A stretch of 64,000 nucleotides of DNA from Sphingobacterium sp. PCS056 (GCF_023273895.1 NZ_CP096883.1:3348001-3412000), one strand, 5' to 3'; counted from the stretch's first letter, positions 52,252 to 61,665 are shown. Made by a program: numbers and translations. The notes: a model not told the origin generated them from the sequence alone.

Positions 52252-54228
52252 TTATAGGTTGAATGGTAAGGTAAAGGAAAATATACTTCCTTCATCTTTT
52301 ACACTCTGAACCTGAATGGTTCCATCATGCAGTTCGATGATTTCTCTACAAAGGTAAAGCCCAATTCCGAAACCTGATATCACGCCTCCACTCGTTTCCT
52401 TAACCCGATAATAGCGCTCGAATATCCGTTGCTGATCTTCCTCAGCAATCCCTTTTCCACTATCTTGAACATTTACTTTTAAACTGTTACCGTTGGCAGA
52501 ATAATTTACTCTGATCGTGGATCTGAGAGGCGAATATTTGACCGCATTTCCAACAAGGTTATGGAGTACCTGCGCTATTTTTTCACGATCTGCATGTATC
52601 ATTATTTTTCCAGATGCTTTAAACAGAAAATGATGAGTTTTGATCGTCGACAGCACTTCATCTTCAATTTCGGCAAACAGTGATTGAAAATCAAAAACAG
52701 TTTTCATCAGATGCAGCTGACCCGAATCAAGCCTGGATACGTTGAGGAACCCATTAATCATAGTATTCATATATTGTACCTGTTTGACAGATTTCCCCAG
52801 CATATTTTGTGACATAGGATCTTTTGTGAGTAAGTCCATCCGTTGCAATATCTGCAGATAGGCCTTAAGAGAAGTCAGCGGTGTTTTAAGTTCATGGCTC
52901 ACCATTCCAATGAAATCATCTTTTCGCTGTTCCTCTTTTTTTTGTTCGGTAATATCCCTCAAGGTACCATTTAAGCTGAGTGGATTCCCCTCTCTATCAT
53001 AGAAAACTCTTCCGTTGGCCTGCAGCAGTCTAATTTTTTTATCAATATTATTTTGAATCCGATATTCTATGAAATAATGACCATCAGAATCTTTACTTAA
53101 CACGTGCTCGATGGCCAGCGACACCCGATCCCGATCTTCTGGCAAAATAACGGCGATGGCCAGAGAGAGATCCATGTTTTCGTCCGATGAAAGTCCGAAC
53201 CATTTCTTTAGAAGATTATTTCCGGAGAAGAGATTTGTTTCAGTTTGGTAGTAGAAGGTCGCGAGCTCGCCAGCATCTACTGCTAGGCTCAGCATCTGTT
53301 GATCATTTTCATTCTTCTTACGCAGCATTATCTGCTGTGTAATTTCTTCAAGAATGATCAAAACACCTGAAATACTGCCGTCATTAGAAAATATGGGCTG
53401 ATAGATGGAATTGACGATTGCCTCTCTCAATCCGTCTTTATCAAGCAGTTTTACTGTAAATTCTGTGTTTATCTTAGGCTCACCACTTTGGTATACCTGT
53501 TTAAGCCAATTGTTAACAGGCTGTCCACGCATTTCCGGACGAGCACTTTCGTGCGTATACCCAATGACTTCCGATTCCTCTCGTCCCCATATCTTGAGAA
53601 TCGCAGGATTGGCGATTTCAATATGATGTTCGGGCCCTTTCAACATGGCGATTCCAACAGGTGCCTGCTCTATAATGGTACGAATGTATTCCCTGCTGTC
53701 GGCCAGTTGCTTTATATATCTGTTGAGCTCTTCATTGGTCGATGTCAATTCTTCGAGAGTCGCAGCCATTTCCTCGTTGAGGGCCTGCTCTCTTTCTTCT
53801 TTATGTTTAATCTGCTCTAAAAACTCACGGCGAGAGGTCACCTCCAGTGCCGTATTCAGTATACACCAAGTTCTATTGTTTTCATCAAGAAGAGCTTTAT
53901 ATTCGTAATCGAAATAATCAAGTGTCTCCTTTCCGTTTTTTATTAACTTTGCAGGAGCCTCAGCCACGGAGTACGTTATCCCAGTCCGCCACACCTCTTG
54001 CAACAGCTCTAGAAAAGGCTGTCCTTCCAATTCAGGAATTGCCTCGATCAAAGGTTTGCCTATCACAGAAGCATCTTTGCCCCAAACAGCCAGCATTCCT
54101 TCATTAGCAAAACGGATGATCATATTCTCACCGCTATAAATGGCTGTAGGCGAAGGCGAGGAAGCCAGTGCCTGAATAATTAAATCAGCGCTAAAGGGAA
54201 TCATATTTGGACTTTCTTGGGAATTCAT
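52252..54228 (-). CDS. PAS-domain sensor histidine kinase
   Basis: A 658-aa cytoplasmic-type sensor kinase without membrane helices. Domains: PAS 1 (about 10-120, ASSPSPTAIYSGENMIIRFAN), a coiled-coil (about 140-175), PAS 2 (about 180-300, EQAPVGIAMLKGPEHHIEIAN), PAS 3 (about 315-425), HisKA with the phosphorylated His in FIGMVSHELKTPLTS (about 437), and HATPase with N box NLVGNAVKYSP, G1 DSGKGIAEED and G2 GFGIGLYL. It would phosphorylate a response regulator not encoded nearby (orphan kinase). ATG 54228 is chosen over a TTG three codons upstream. Confidence 0.9.
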   Translation of the reverse strand: MNSQESPNMIPFSADLIIQALASSPSPTAIYSGENMIIRFANEGMLAVWGKDASVIGKPLIEAIPELEGQPFLELLQEVWRTGITYSVAEAPAKLIKNGKETLDYFDYEYKALLDENNRTWCILNTALEVTSRREFLEQIKHKEEREQALNEEMAATLEELTSTNEELNRYIKQLADSREYIRTIIEQAPVGIAMLKGPEHHIEIANPAILKIWGREESEVIGYTHESARPEMRGQPVNNWLKQVYQSGEPKINTEFTVKLLDKDGLREAIVNSIYQPIFSNDGSISGVLIILEEITQQIMLRKKNENDQQMLSLAVDAGELATFYYQTETNLFSGNNLLKKWFGLSSDENMDLSLAIAVILPEDRDRVSLAIEHVLSKDSDGHYFIEYRIQNNIDKKIRLLQANGRVFYDREGNPLSLNGTLRDITEQKKEEQRKDDFIGMVSHELKTPLTSLKAYLQILQRMDLLTKDPMSQNMLGKSVKQVQYMNTMINGFLNVSRLDSGQLHLMKTVFDFQSLFAEIEDEVLSTIKTHHFLFKASGKIMIHADREKIAQVLHNLVGNAVKYSPLRSTIRVNYSANGNSLKVNVQDSGKGIAEEDQQRIFERYYRVKETSGGVISGFGIGLYLCREIIELHDGTIQVQSVKDEGSIFSFTLPFNL

Positions 54229-54598
54229 TACAAACAAAAATATGAAAGATAATTTATTTATGTATCATGGTCGTAAAATATGACTTTAGTGTAACGACCT
54301 ATGCCTAATCATTAAATCGCATGAGGAATTATGTGTCGTAGCCTTTTTCTTGCAGTTTGAATTTTGTTTGCATCCTCACGAACTAAAAATCGTTAACATT
54401 GAGGATTAGAATAAAAGAGTACGTGAGCATGAACGGATCGAAGAGTTACATAGGCAACATTTACTTGAAAAGACTTCTCTCCAAGCACAACCTCTCTGAT
54501 TCAGTACGCAGTGAAATCTGTGAATTAAGAACAAAGGTAAAGCTAGCTTGATTATAGAGCGTTATAAAGGTATCTATGTGATCAACCATGTTCCAGTT

Positions 54599-54715
54599 GA
54601 GTTTATAGCCACATCCCGCTTGACCGAATGTGTACGACTGTTATTCAAAGCGATGAATGTAATAGGAGAGGATCAAGAATTAAAAGATCGTCAAGCCAGG
54701 CTTTTTTGCTATTTG
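54599..54715 (+). repeat. 117-bp dispersed repeat B
   Basis: Partner of repeat A at 52023-52139. The frame here is more intact: VEFIATSRLTECVRLLFKAM continues to GEDQELKDRQARLF, and upstream IIERYKGIYVINHVP is also open. No family recognised. The surrounding gap (54229-54876) holds no intact gene. Confidence 0.6.
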
Positions 54716-54876
54716 GTTACTTAGTTTGTGAAAATTCTTTCATTGGTCTTGAAGATATCTATAAAGGAGTTTTTTTAACTTTCATTATTATAGAATTTTA
54801 TACGCGTTTATGAGTGAATTTAATGAAGATCATGTTACAGTACATCGAGCAGATCCTGGATTTACCAGAGAAAGTT

Positions 54877-56067
54877 TTACAAGGATAAATCCGTATTACT
54901 GACTATTTCATATAGCCTAGCTTTTTTATCTGGTTGTCTAACCTCAATATTTTCCATTTCACCATCTGGATATACTAATATGCAGTGTGGTATTCCCTTG
55001 ACAAAGTATTTCTCTTTTATTTTTTTGTTATCTTCATAGGCTAATAAAGATCTCCATGGAATGTCATTTTGTTTAATCACTTTCCGAAAAGCTGGGATAT
55101 TCTTTTGCTCATCAATTGAAATATAAGTCATAATCAGTTTCTTTCCTAAATCATTGTGTATTTCTTTTAATAAAGGAATTTCTTCTAAGCATGGCACACA
55201 CCATGACGCAGTGAAAACGATTAAATTAAATTTTGATTGATCTTGTAACACTTCCTCATGTCCCTTTTGATTCAAAGTTGATAAAGATGAGTTCTCAAAT
55301 TTTCTACTCATAAATAATTCAATCTTTTTGGCCCATTGTGTGTTTTTATGTTTTTCAGAAAATAGTGAATAGAGGATTTTAATATCGTCCACTGATTTAT
55401 AATTCATGAGATTATTTGCAAGGCCTGAGATAAGGTATCTCGAGTCGGGATAAGCTTGTACAAGGCTTTTATAAAATGTTAAATATTCCGCATAAGATCT
55501 TTTTTCATGGTAGTAGTTACTGAACCAACTGAAATATGGATCTTTTGCACGTATTGTTATATCCGAATGATCATTTTGTAACATCAAGTCAAAGTCTTCA
55601 CATATAATATCCCCCATGATGGACGTATCCTTATTATTGATCTTAGTTGAAATTATATCCCCTGCAAAGACTGTTTTTTCCTTATAACGTGCATAAATAT
55701 AGTTAACTCTATCCTCCACACCCATGTTTGCAATAGGAGTTATTTTATCATTCTGGGAGGTAATAAAACGTATGTTCGTTGTTGCATTGGTAAGTGGGTC
55801 GTAGTCCCTTACTTTGAGCATCATGTTTTCAGAGTTGTCGACGATACTATCCGGGATTGTAATTTCCCACGTGAATTTGTTTTTTTTCTTGCCACTGATT
55901 CGAACGTCTCTATTATTTGTATAATCTAATAAATAAAGTGTGTCAAAAGGGGCATTCTCTAAGGTGACCAACAACTTATAATCCTTTAATTTCTTTTGTT
56001 GTGCAGTGAGGTTAACTGAGCACCATAAGATTGTGATTGTAAAGATAATCGTCTTAAAATACTTCAT
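54877..56067 (-). CDS. Exported thioredoxin-fold protein (TlpA/ResA-like)
   Basis: A 396-aa exported protein: signal peptide (MKYFKTIIFTITILWCSVNLTAQ), an N-terminal region of beta strands and helices (about 25-255) of the kind seen in Bacteroidota TlpA-like proteins, and a C-terminal thioredoxin domain. The redox motif is FTASWCVPCLEEIPLLKEI (WCVPC, about residue 288), with the cis-proline loop in VKGIPHCILVYPDGE. It likely reduces periplasmic disulfides, for example in cytochrome c maturation or surface lipoprotein systems. Monocistronic. Confidence 0.87.
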   Translation of the reverse strand: MKYFKTIIFTITILWCSVNLTAQQKKLKDYKLLVTLENAPFDTLYLLDYTNNRDVRISGKKKNKFTWEITIPDSIVDNSENMMLKVRDYDPLTNATTNIRFITSQNDKITPIANMGVEDRVNYIYARYKEKTVFAGDIISTKINNKDTSIMGDIICEDFDLMLQNDHSDITIRAKDPYFSWFSNYYHEKRSYAEYLTFYKSLVQAYPDSRYLISGLANNLMNYKSVDDIKILYSLFSEKHKNTQWAKKIELFMSRKFENSSLSTLNQKGHEEVLQDQSKFNLIVFTASWCVPCLEEIPLLKEIHNDLGKKLIMTYISIDEQKNIPAFRKVIKQNDIPWRSLLAYEDNKKIKEKYFVKGIPHCILVYPDGEMENIEVRQPDKKARLYEIVSNTDLSL

Positions 56068-56246
56068 TCTTTAAGATGAATTAGGTTTTAATTGTAATCT
56101 AATTTTTCTCAAGTATACAGTTTTTTAATTATTATATTCATAAGTGATACGAATATATTTTTCCTGCAAGGATAACAATTTCGGTGCTATACCTTTTAGT
56201 TGTCATGATTCAATTTTATTTCTTTTGTTATGTCTTTAATCTGTTG

Positions 56247-56461
56247 AATTTAGCATTTTGAATCTATCCGTACAACTTCACCTATGCATTTCCACCACTC
56301 ACCGAGTTTTTAGTTGGTTTTGTCTAATTGCCATAGGGTAGGGACGATTTGCACCCTACTTTTGAATCAATAAATAAATAGAACTGCAAAGCAGGCATCA
56401 GGGTTTGAGTTGGTGGATGTGGGGCTGATGCAACTTAATAACAATATAAAGTAAAGACAAT
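56247..56461 (+). promoter_or_regulatory. Conserved leader of NTF2-like cassette, copy 2
   Basis: The similarity to the cassette at 61006 begins at AATTTAGCATTTTGAATC (56247). It includes CACCGAGTTTTTAGTTGG, the -7 element TACTTTTG (56357-56364), and the leader hairpin GCATCAG / CTGATGC (56395-56401 and 56425-56431). About 60 bp around that hairpin are practically identical to copy 1; copy 3 lacks it. Confidence 0.6.
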
Positions 56462-56908
56462 ATGAAAACTATAGCAAAAACATTCGCAACAGCAGCCTTG
56501 ATCGCAGTATCGACTTTCACTATGGCAGCAGCAAAACCAGTAGGAGACAATTCAAAAAAAGTAACTGTCAACCTATCCACAGCAGATCTAGCCATTGACC
56601 ATTACTTAGCCGTTATGATGGAAGGACAGTCGGCAGGAGTAGAGCAACTCTTTACAGCGGACTTCAGCCAGAAAGTACAGGCATCAAACGATCAGACCAA
56701 CAGTCGTTCAGCCGTTATCTCATTCTTGAAAAAGCAAAAAGGCGAGCAGTTGAACTGTAAAACAAGTACCATGATCGTTGAGCAATCCAGTGATTATATG
56801 CTAGCCAAAGTAACCATGCAGTTTGACGGATTTACCAAAACTGATCTGGTGACATTGGTCAATGATGGCGGCAATTGGAAAGTATCTCAATCCATCAATT
56901 CTTATTAA
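56462..56908 (+). CDS. Exported NTF2-like protein, paralogue 2
   Basis: A 148-aa exported protein, very similar to paralogue 1 at 48171. Signal peptide MKTIAKTFATAALIAVSTFT followed by MAAAKP; the body includes DLAIDHYLAVMMEGQSAGVE, a DQTNSRSAVISFL helix, and NDGGNWKVSQSINSY at the end. Most differences are single substitutions, which points to a recent duplication with selection for an intact protein. It is first in the best preserved cassette: terminator, Rpn nuclease and YbjQ remnant follow. Confidence 0.82.
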   Translation: MKTIAKTFATAALIAVSTFTMAAAKPVGDNSKKVTVNLSTADLAIDHYLAVMMEGQSAGVEQLFTADFSQKVQASNDQTNSRSAVISFLKKQKGEQLNCKTSTMIVEQSSDYMLAKVTMQFDGFTKTDLVTLVNDGGNWKVSQSINSY

Positions 56909-56936
56909 TAATTAACAGTTTAATCATATGTTTAGT

Positions 56937-56964
56937 AAAAGCCATATCGAGAGATGTGGTTTTT
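56937..56964 (+). terminator. Terminator tail of NTF2-like cassette, copy 2
   Basis: Stem AAAAGCCATATC / GATGTGGTTTTT with wobble pairs, loop GAGA, and a T run. It is preceded by TCATATGTTTAGTA as in copy 1. Confidence 0.78.
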
Positions 56965-57112
56965 TTGTGTCCGGAAAGCAAGACCAAGTGGATGGTTATC
57001 TTTTGAATAATAGCCGACAACAAACGACTACAAACGTTTAATAACCGGCTAATATTTTTAGTTTTTCTCATATTTGGCCATCTAATTAATGATTTAAATA
57101 AACCATATTATT

Positions 57113-58027
57113 ATGAAAAAAACAAAAAGTAACTTAGGTAAGTATGTTGGTTTTAGTGGAGACTGGAGTTTTAAATTTTATTTTGGCAGGGAAGAAAATA
57201 AGCCGATTTTAATTGGGTTCTTAAATGGGCTCTTTGAGGGAGAGAAAGTTATTCAAGATCTTCATTATCGGCCTGTGGAGCAGGATGGCGATCTTGAAAA
57301 TGAACGGAAGGTTATTTTCGATCTGTATTGTACCGGCATTGATGGTGAGCATTTCATTATTGAGATGCAGCAGCTTTATCAAGATTTTTTTAAGGACCGA
57401 ACCGTTTTTTATACATCCAGGCTTATCAATAAACTTATTCCCAAGGGCTATAAGGGAAATACATATGAACTTCCCGAAGTATATTTTATCGGTATTTTAG
57501 AGTTTGAATTAGGAGAAACAGAACCCGGAAAGTATTTTTACGATGTTGCCCTTTGCGATAAGCAGAGTAATCGTATTTTTTATGAAAAGCTTGGTTATAA
57601 GCTGTTAGTATTACCAAATTTTATTAAGGATGAGGCTGATATCAAGACAGATATGGATATATGGCTATATCTATTGAAAAACATGAGTAAACTTGATAAA
57701 ATACCGGATTTTTTGGATAAGCGGGTATTTGGTCTTATCTTTGACATAGGCGAAGTAGCAAAATTAACACCGGAGGATAAGATGGCATACGAAGCAAGTT
57801 TAAAACATAAGCGTGATGCAGAGAATACCTATTCTACTGCTCAACGTATTGGACATGATCGAGGTTTAAAAGAAGGTTTAAAAGAGGGGTTAAAAGAAGG
57901 CATTGCCCAAGGCGAGCACAAAAAAGCCATTGAGACAGCTTTGAATCTTAAAGAGATGGGTTTGTCTATTGATCAGATTGCCAAAGCTACAGGCCTGACC
58001 ATTGACGAAATCGAAAAGCTGAAATAA
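57113..58027 (+). CDS. Rpn-family PD-(D/E)XK nuclease, type 1
   Basis: A 304-aa intact member of the Rpn/YhgA family of recombination-promoting nucleases, formerly called transposase_31. The nuclease core is visible as VIFDLYCTG (Asp70) and FIIEMQQ (Glu84-x-Gln86), i.e. D...ExQ. A helical middle has WLYLLKNMSKLDKIPDFLD. The C-terminus has the repeat GLKEGLKEGLKEG (about 251-263) and the terminal helices KEMGLSIDQIAKATGLTIDE followed by IEKLK. Rpn proteins nick DNA and have been linked to horizontal transfer and phage defence. A GGAGG before the in-frame internal ATG at 57782 may yield an 81-aa C-terminal protein. Confidence 0.88.
   Translation: MKKTKSNLGKYVGFSGDWSFKFYFGREENKPILIGFLNGLFEGEKVIQDLHYRPVEQDGDLENERKVIFDLYCTGIDGEHFIIEMQQLYQDFFKDRTVFYTSRLINKLIPKGYKGNTYELPEVYFIGILEFELGETEPGKYFYDVALCDKQSNRIFYEKLGYKLLVLPNFIKDEADIKTDMDIWLYLLKNMSKLDKIPDFLDKRVFGLIFDIGEVAKLTPEDKMAYEASLKHKRDAENTYSTAQRIGHDRGLKEGLKEGLKEGIAQGEHKKAIETALNLKEMGLSIDQIAKATGLTIDEIEKLK
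57772..57784 (+). promoter_or_regulatory. Candidate internal ribosome site for a short C-terminal Rpn protein
   Basis: GGAGG at 57772-57776, five-nt spacer, then ATG 57782 in frame with the Rpn gene (Met224). The product would be 81 aa, containing the GLKEG repeats and the terminal helices without the nuclease core. This matches the intragenic antitoxin (RpnS) known from E. coli. The GGAGG also encodes conserved residues, so chance is possible. Confidence 0.45.
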
Positions 58028-58047
58028 ATCAAATAGATCATATAAAA

Positions 58048-58089
58048 AAACAAACAAAGCCATTCTTCACAGAATGGCTTTGTTTGTTT
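58048..58089 (+). terminator. Strong terminator after Rpn type 1
   Basis: Nineteen-bp perfect stem (core CAAAGCCATTCT / AGAATGGCTTTG), loop TCAC, T-rich 3' side. It lies 20 nt after the stop. The corresponding hairpin follows the other Rpn gene at 62790. Confidence 0.92.
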
Positions 58090-58173
58090 AACACCATCCT
58101 TACTGTTTCCCGTATCTGTTACGCAAACCGATCCATTATTTTCGGGCTTTAAAAACAGTATTCATTATAGACT

Positions 58174-58347
58174 ATGATCGTTACCAGTATCCATACCATC
58201 TAGGGAAGAGAAGTCTTTCGTTATCTTGGTCCCATTTCAGCAACAGCTGTTATTGGAGCCAATGCTTTGAGTGAAAAAGGAGCAAGCTTCGTAGACCTCT
58301 TCGGTGGGCGTCTTTTTAGTTATACATCACGCCGATTCCAACATTAG
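58174..58347 (+). pseudogene. YbjQ-family remnant C
   Basis: ATG then IVTSIHTI, an in-frame TAG at codon 10, then GREVFRYLGPISATAVIGAN continuing to GASFVDLFGGR. Repairing the TAG to a Glu codon gives a normal YbjQ N-terminal half; the rest is lost. It starts 84 nt after the Rpn terminator, the same distance as remnant D. Confidence 0.75.
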
Positions 58348-58844
58348 CTACAAACTTATGGTATAGATAATGTCTTCCAATTAATGGTTTTCCAGCAAAA
58401 AGAGTCTGCCTTTAGTATCTCCCGGTTATTTACGGTATTATATGGGGAAGAGATTGTTAGAGCAGGATTTGCTCGCTGGCCAGATATGATAGCAGGGGAG
58501 CTGGAATTGCTGAAGAACAGATTGGTTTATTAATGTGCCGTCATCGTCATGGAAGAGTTTTCTTCAAATTGTAGAAGCTTTGCATGTGGACAACATTGAC
58601 CCCGACATTGAGAAATTAATTAATCAAAGAAATGAAGGTGTATGTCCATGTACTTTATCTTAAGTGAATTAATGTGCGAATGTAAACCACGGGAAGCAAT
58701 ATATAGAATGCAAATTTAAGTGAGTAGACAATTCCTATTTCCGCAACTCTGAAAACGATTAAGTCGTCAAGAAAGTTCCGTGTTAATCACATTGGCTTTT
58801 TTTGTAAATTTAGGTGTTGATAACGCAATTTTACCAAATCATAT
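58348..58844. other. Decayed or non-coding stretch
   Basis: About 500 bp between the YbjQ remnant and a GNAT gene. Short open pieces occur (58370-58530), but no family could be recognised. Confidence 0.4.
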
Positions 58845-59384
58845 ATGGATATATTTATAGAAACGGAACGACTAATTTTAAGAGAGCTAGAATTTACAGA
58901 CCAAAGTGATTTGTTTGAAATGGATTCTGACCCAGAAGTTCATTTATATATTGAAAACAGTCCTGTTAAATCTATTGACGAAATTTCGAAAGTGATTGAA
59001 ATGCTAAAAAAGCAATATGCGGAAAATGGAATTGCTCGTTGGGCCGTTGTTGACAAAGAAACTAACGAATGCATTGGTTGGGCAGGACTGAAATATTTCA
59101 GAGAAAATTTGAATAATCACGTTAATTTCTACGAGCTTGGTTATAGATTTAAAAGAAAACATTGGGGCAAAGGTTTTGCTACCGAAGCATCTGCCGCAAT
59201 ACTGGACTATGGATTCAAAAGCATGAAGGTTGACAAAATTTATGCAATAACCGATCCTAAAAACGTAAATTCAAAAAAGGTTTTAACTAAATTAGGCTTT
59301 GACTTGCAAGAAACTTTTGACTATGAAGGCGACCCCACAGATTGGTTTGAATTGACAAGAACAAGTTGGGTGAATAAAAGTTAA
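58845..59384 (+). CDS. GNAT family N-acetyltransferase (RimJ/RimL type)
   Basis: A 179-aa acetyltransferase with the classical start FIETERLILRELEFTDQSDLF, acetyl-CoA loop RKHWGKGFATEASAAILDYGF and NVNSKKVLTKLGFDLQETF. It may acetylate a ribosomal protein N-terminus or a small compound. It sits alone between the two complete cassettes, with upstream TTTG-rich sequence. Confidence 0.86.
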   Translation: MDIFIETERLILRELEFTDQSDLFEMDSDPEVHLYIENSPVKSIDEISKVIEMLKKQYAENGIARWAVVDKETNECIGWAGLKYFRENLNNHVNFYELGYRFKRKHWGKGFATEASAAILDYGFKSMKVDKIYAITDPKNVNSKKVLTKLGFDLQETFDYEGDPTDWFELTRTSWVNKS

Positions 59385-59603
59385 ATCTCTAATAAATATT
59401 TTAGCAGTTTAAAAAAAGTATACCCGCGATTCCTTCAATATTTGTTACTTGTCTTCTAATTTCAATTCCACTAGTAAACAATCAATAATTTCTCAATCTT
59501 ATTTATTTACGAATTCATTCAGTAATTTTAAAATAAATTAAATGTTGAAATATTCATCATTAATAAACATATTTGATTGGGAGTAATAAAGCCTCTTTTT
59601 AAA

Positions 59604-60374
59604 ATGGGTACATTCGATTTTTGGAAACGATGCAATAGCAAACCTTCAATAAAGAAGAGATTAAGAAAGCTGCTTAATTCCCTTTATGAATCATTTGCTG
59701 ATAAGCAATACTTTCAGCAAAGTGTAGAGTACAATCATTTGGATGAATGGGGGCTTGCGGTTGAAAGTCTGATAGAATTGGGTGTTACGGGACCGCCACA
59801 TTATACTAAAGAAGTGTGGTGTGAACTATATCAGCTAGCTAGAGAAATAGGGCTAGATGAAGACGCAAATTATTGCCGAAAACAAATTGACCTGATAGCA
59901 TCTGAAATTTATGAAATAGACGAGGTTGATGAATTAGGATTTACTAAGTCTGAATTGGAATATTATGACAAGCACGTCAGGTTCTACTATACCAATATCG
60001 TCAATTCGCTTATTCTGTTCACTTATAAATCTAGAGAACTAGAGCTTATGGCATCTCCCATTTTCGATCCAATGACAGAGCTTTATCAGGAATTGGAATA
60101 TGCATATACACCGGTGTGCTTCGAAACGGTATTTAGGAAAAACCTAATACCAATCATATACAAGCAAGAACTACTGAGGTTCAAAACTAAGGTCGATCAA
60201 ATGCCAAGTGAGATATGGGATTGGGAATATTTGGAAGAACATCCGAGCTGGATAAACACAAGAACTGATGCTGAAGAAATATTAAAGAAAATGGGAATAC
60301 TGCACCGCGTATATGATTATTCATTCACCAATATAATATCATCAAGTGGAGAAGTGATCAAAAAGAAAGAATAG
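59604..60374 (+). CDS. Hypothetical protein, possibly a toxin-immunity protein
   Basis: A 256-aa soluble protein (ATG 59604; a TTG at 59577 extends it by nine residues). The first third, SIKKRLRKLLNSLYESFADK then EWGLAVESLIELGV, resembles MafI-like immunity proteins in which a short helical repeat ends in EYGLAxExL. The rest is acidic and helical (DEVDELGFTKSELEYYDKHV). It is next to a SUFU-domain gene, another immunity family. No toxin gene is adjacent. Tentative. Confidence 0.6.
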   Translation: MGTFDFWKRCNSKPSIKKRLRKLLNSLYESFADKQYFQQSVEYNHLDEWGLAVESLIELGVTGPPHYTKEVWCELYQLAREIGLDEDANYCRKQIDLIASEIYEIDEVDELGFTKSELEYYDKHVRFYYTNIVNSLILFTYKSRELELMASPIFDPMTELYQELEYAYTPVCFETVFRKNLIPIIYKQELLRFKTKVDQMPSEIWDWEYLEEHPSWINTRTDAEEILKKMGILHRVYDYSFTNIISSSGEVIKKKE

Positions 60375-60419
60375 TAATAACATTCTGAACAATAATCTTG
60401 AATCAAAAAATGTTAATTT

Positions 60420-60980
60420 TTAAATTAAACTGGCTCTTTTAGGACTTAGATAATTTAATTCTTTTTCTTCAAAAATTGTCTCTAGAGCATCATATCCAAA
60501 TTCAATTTTAAAATCCCGTTCAGCTTTTGTTATAGGAATATACCAAAAGCATTTGATAGTTTTATGATCTATATCTATTTGCTCAAATTCAGGTTTTTCC
60601 AGATAAGGAAAAGATATAAAGCCATGGTCGCATAACGATTCCCCCAACCAAGGTTGTCCTAAATTAACTGTGTGATGTAAGTTCAATGGCGCATCGTTTC
60701 GATGGTAGCTTGCACAGTAGCAGAGAAGGTCTACAAGTAATGAATTCTTTTCAGCGGCATAAATGAATAACTCAATTAAGTTTTCATTCCACCTGTTTAA
60801 TGACATTCCTACTGTACAATAGGTGTACATATTATGAATCTGATTGGGAGGAAACTCTAATATGAAAAATTCAGGATCGAGTTTATTTATTGGTCCCTTA
60901 CCAATTTTGTGCACAATTCCTGAAATACCAAAGTATTGTTCATAATGCCTCTTCAACTTATCTATATAAACATTGATCAT
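60420..60980 (-). CDS. Suppressor-of-fused (SUFU) domain protein, probable immunity protein
   Basis: A 186-aa SUFU-like protein. Recognisable segments are LHHTVNLGQPWLGESLCDHG and ISFPYLEKPEFEQI, and the closing FWYIPITKAERDFKIEFGYDALETIFEE. In bacteria, SUFU domains are recurrent immunity proteins of polymorphic toxin systems and neutralise a cognate nuclease or other toxin in the cytoplasm. Here it is an orphan converging on another immunity-like gene, suggesting a small collection of orphan immunity genes between two cassettes. Confidence 0.75.
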   Translation of the reverse strand: MINVYIDKLKRHYEQYFGISGIVHKIGKGPINKLDPEFFILEFPPNQIHNMYTYCTVGMSLNRWNENLIELFIYAAEKNSLLVDLLCYCASYHRNDAPLNLHHTVNLGQPWLGESLCDHGFISFPYLEKPEFEQIDIDHKTIKCFWYIPITKAERDFKIEFGYDALETIFEEKELNYLSPKRASLI

Positions 60981-61115
60981 ATTTTATACAACAATTTATG
61001 TGCTTAATTTAGCATTTTGAATCGATCTTCACAACTTCACCTACCAATTTCCACCATTCACCGAGTTTTTAGTTGGTTTAGTCTAATTGCCATTGGGTAG
61101 GAGCGATCTACACCC

Positions 61116-61123
61116 TACTTTTG
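61116..61123 (+). promoter_or_regulatory. Probable -7 promoter element of NTF2-like gene, copy 3
   Basis: TACTTTTG with the same flanks as copies 1 and 2. The leader to the ATG is only about 42 nt because the hairpin-containing segment present in the other two copies is missing. Confidence 0.6.
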
Positions 61124-61165
61124 AATCAACAAACAAGAACTAACAAACTATAACATAAAGACATT

Positions 61166-61615
61166 ATGAATACTTTAGCAAAAACATTCGCAGCAGCAGC
61201 CTTGATCGCAGTATCTACATTCACTATGGCAGCAGGCAAACCAGAGGTAGCAAACCCTAAAAAAGCAGTGGTCAATTTATCTACAGCAGATCTAGCCATT
61301 GATCATTACGTTGCGGTTATGACAGAAGGTCAATCGGCAGGAGTGGAGCAGTTGTTCACATGAGACTTCAGCCAGAAAGTACAGGCATCAGAAGATAAAA
61401 CTAACAGCCGTTCAGAAGTTATTTCCTTCTTGAAAAAGCAAAAAGGAGAGCAGTTCAACTGTAAAACCAGTACTACCATTGTACAGGAGTCTGGTGACTA
61501 TATGATCGCCAAAGTAACGATGCAGTTTGAAGGTTTTACCAAAACCGATCTCGTGACTTTAGTCAATGACGGCGGTAACTGGAAAGTATCCCAATCAATC
61601 AATTCTTATCAGTAA
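61166..61615 (+). pseudogene. Exported NTF2-like protein, paralogue 3, with nonsense codon
   Basis: Same gene as paralogues 1 and 2 (signal peptide with KTFAAAALIAVSTFTMAAG), but codon 66 is TGA (61361-61363) where the others have a serine or alanine codon in LFT-x-DF. The frame is otherwise intact to TAA 61613, ending GGNWKVSQSINSY. The single change suggests a recent inactivation; the first 65 residues could still be secreted as a fragment. Its terminator tail at 61642-61665 is more diverged than in the other copies. Confidence 0.85.
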
Positions 61616-61641
61616 TCAAGTTTAATCCATATAATAAGTAG

Positions 61642-61665
61642 AAGCTATGTCGTAAGATGTGGCTT
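61642..61665 (+). terminator. Terminator tail of NTF2-like cassette, copy 3
   Basis: Stem AAGCTATGTC / GATGTGGCTT with wobbles, loop GTAA, followed by a T-rich stretch. Confidence 0.65.

Noticed and set aside
57113..58027. Insertion sequence ends around the Rpn gene
   Set aside because: No terminal inverted repeats or target duplications were found next to the gene. The hairpins downstream are terminators, and Rpn genes are not classical transposases despite the old name.
61361..61363. Programmed UGA readthrough or selenocysteine in NTF2-like copy 3
   Set aside because: The aligned residue in the other copies is Ser or Ala, not Cys, and no SECIS-like hairpin or selenoprotein context was seen. 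A nonsense mutation is simpler.
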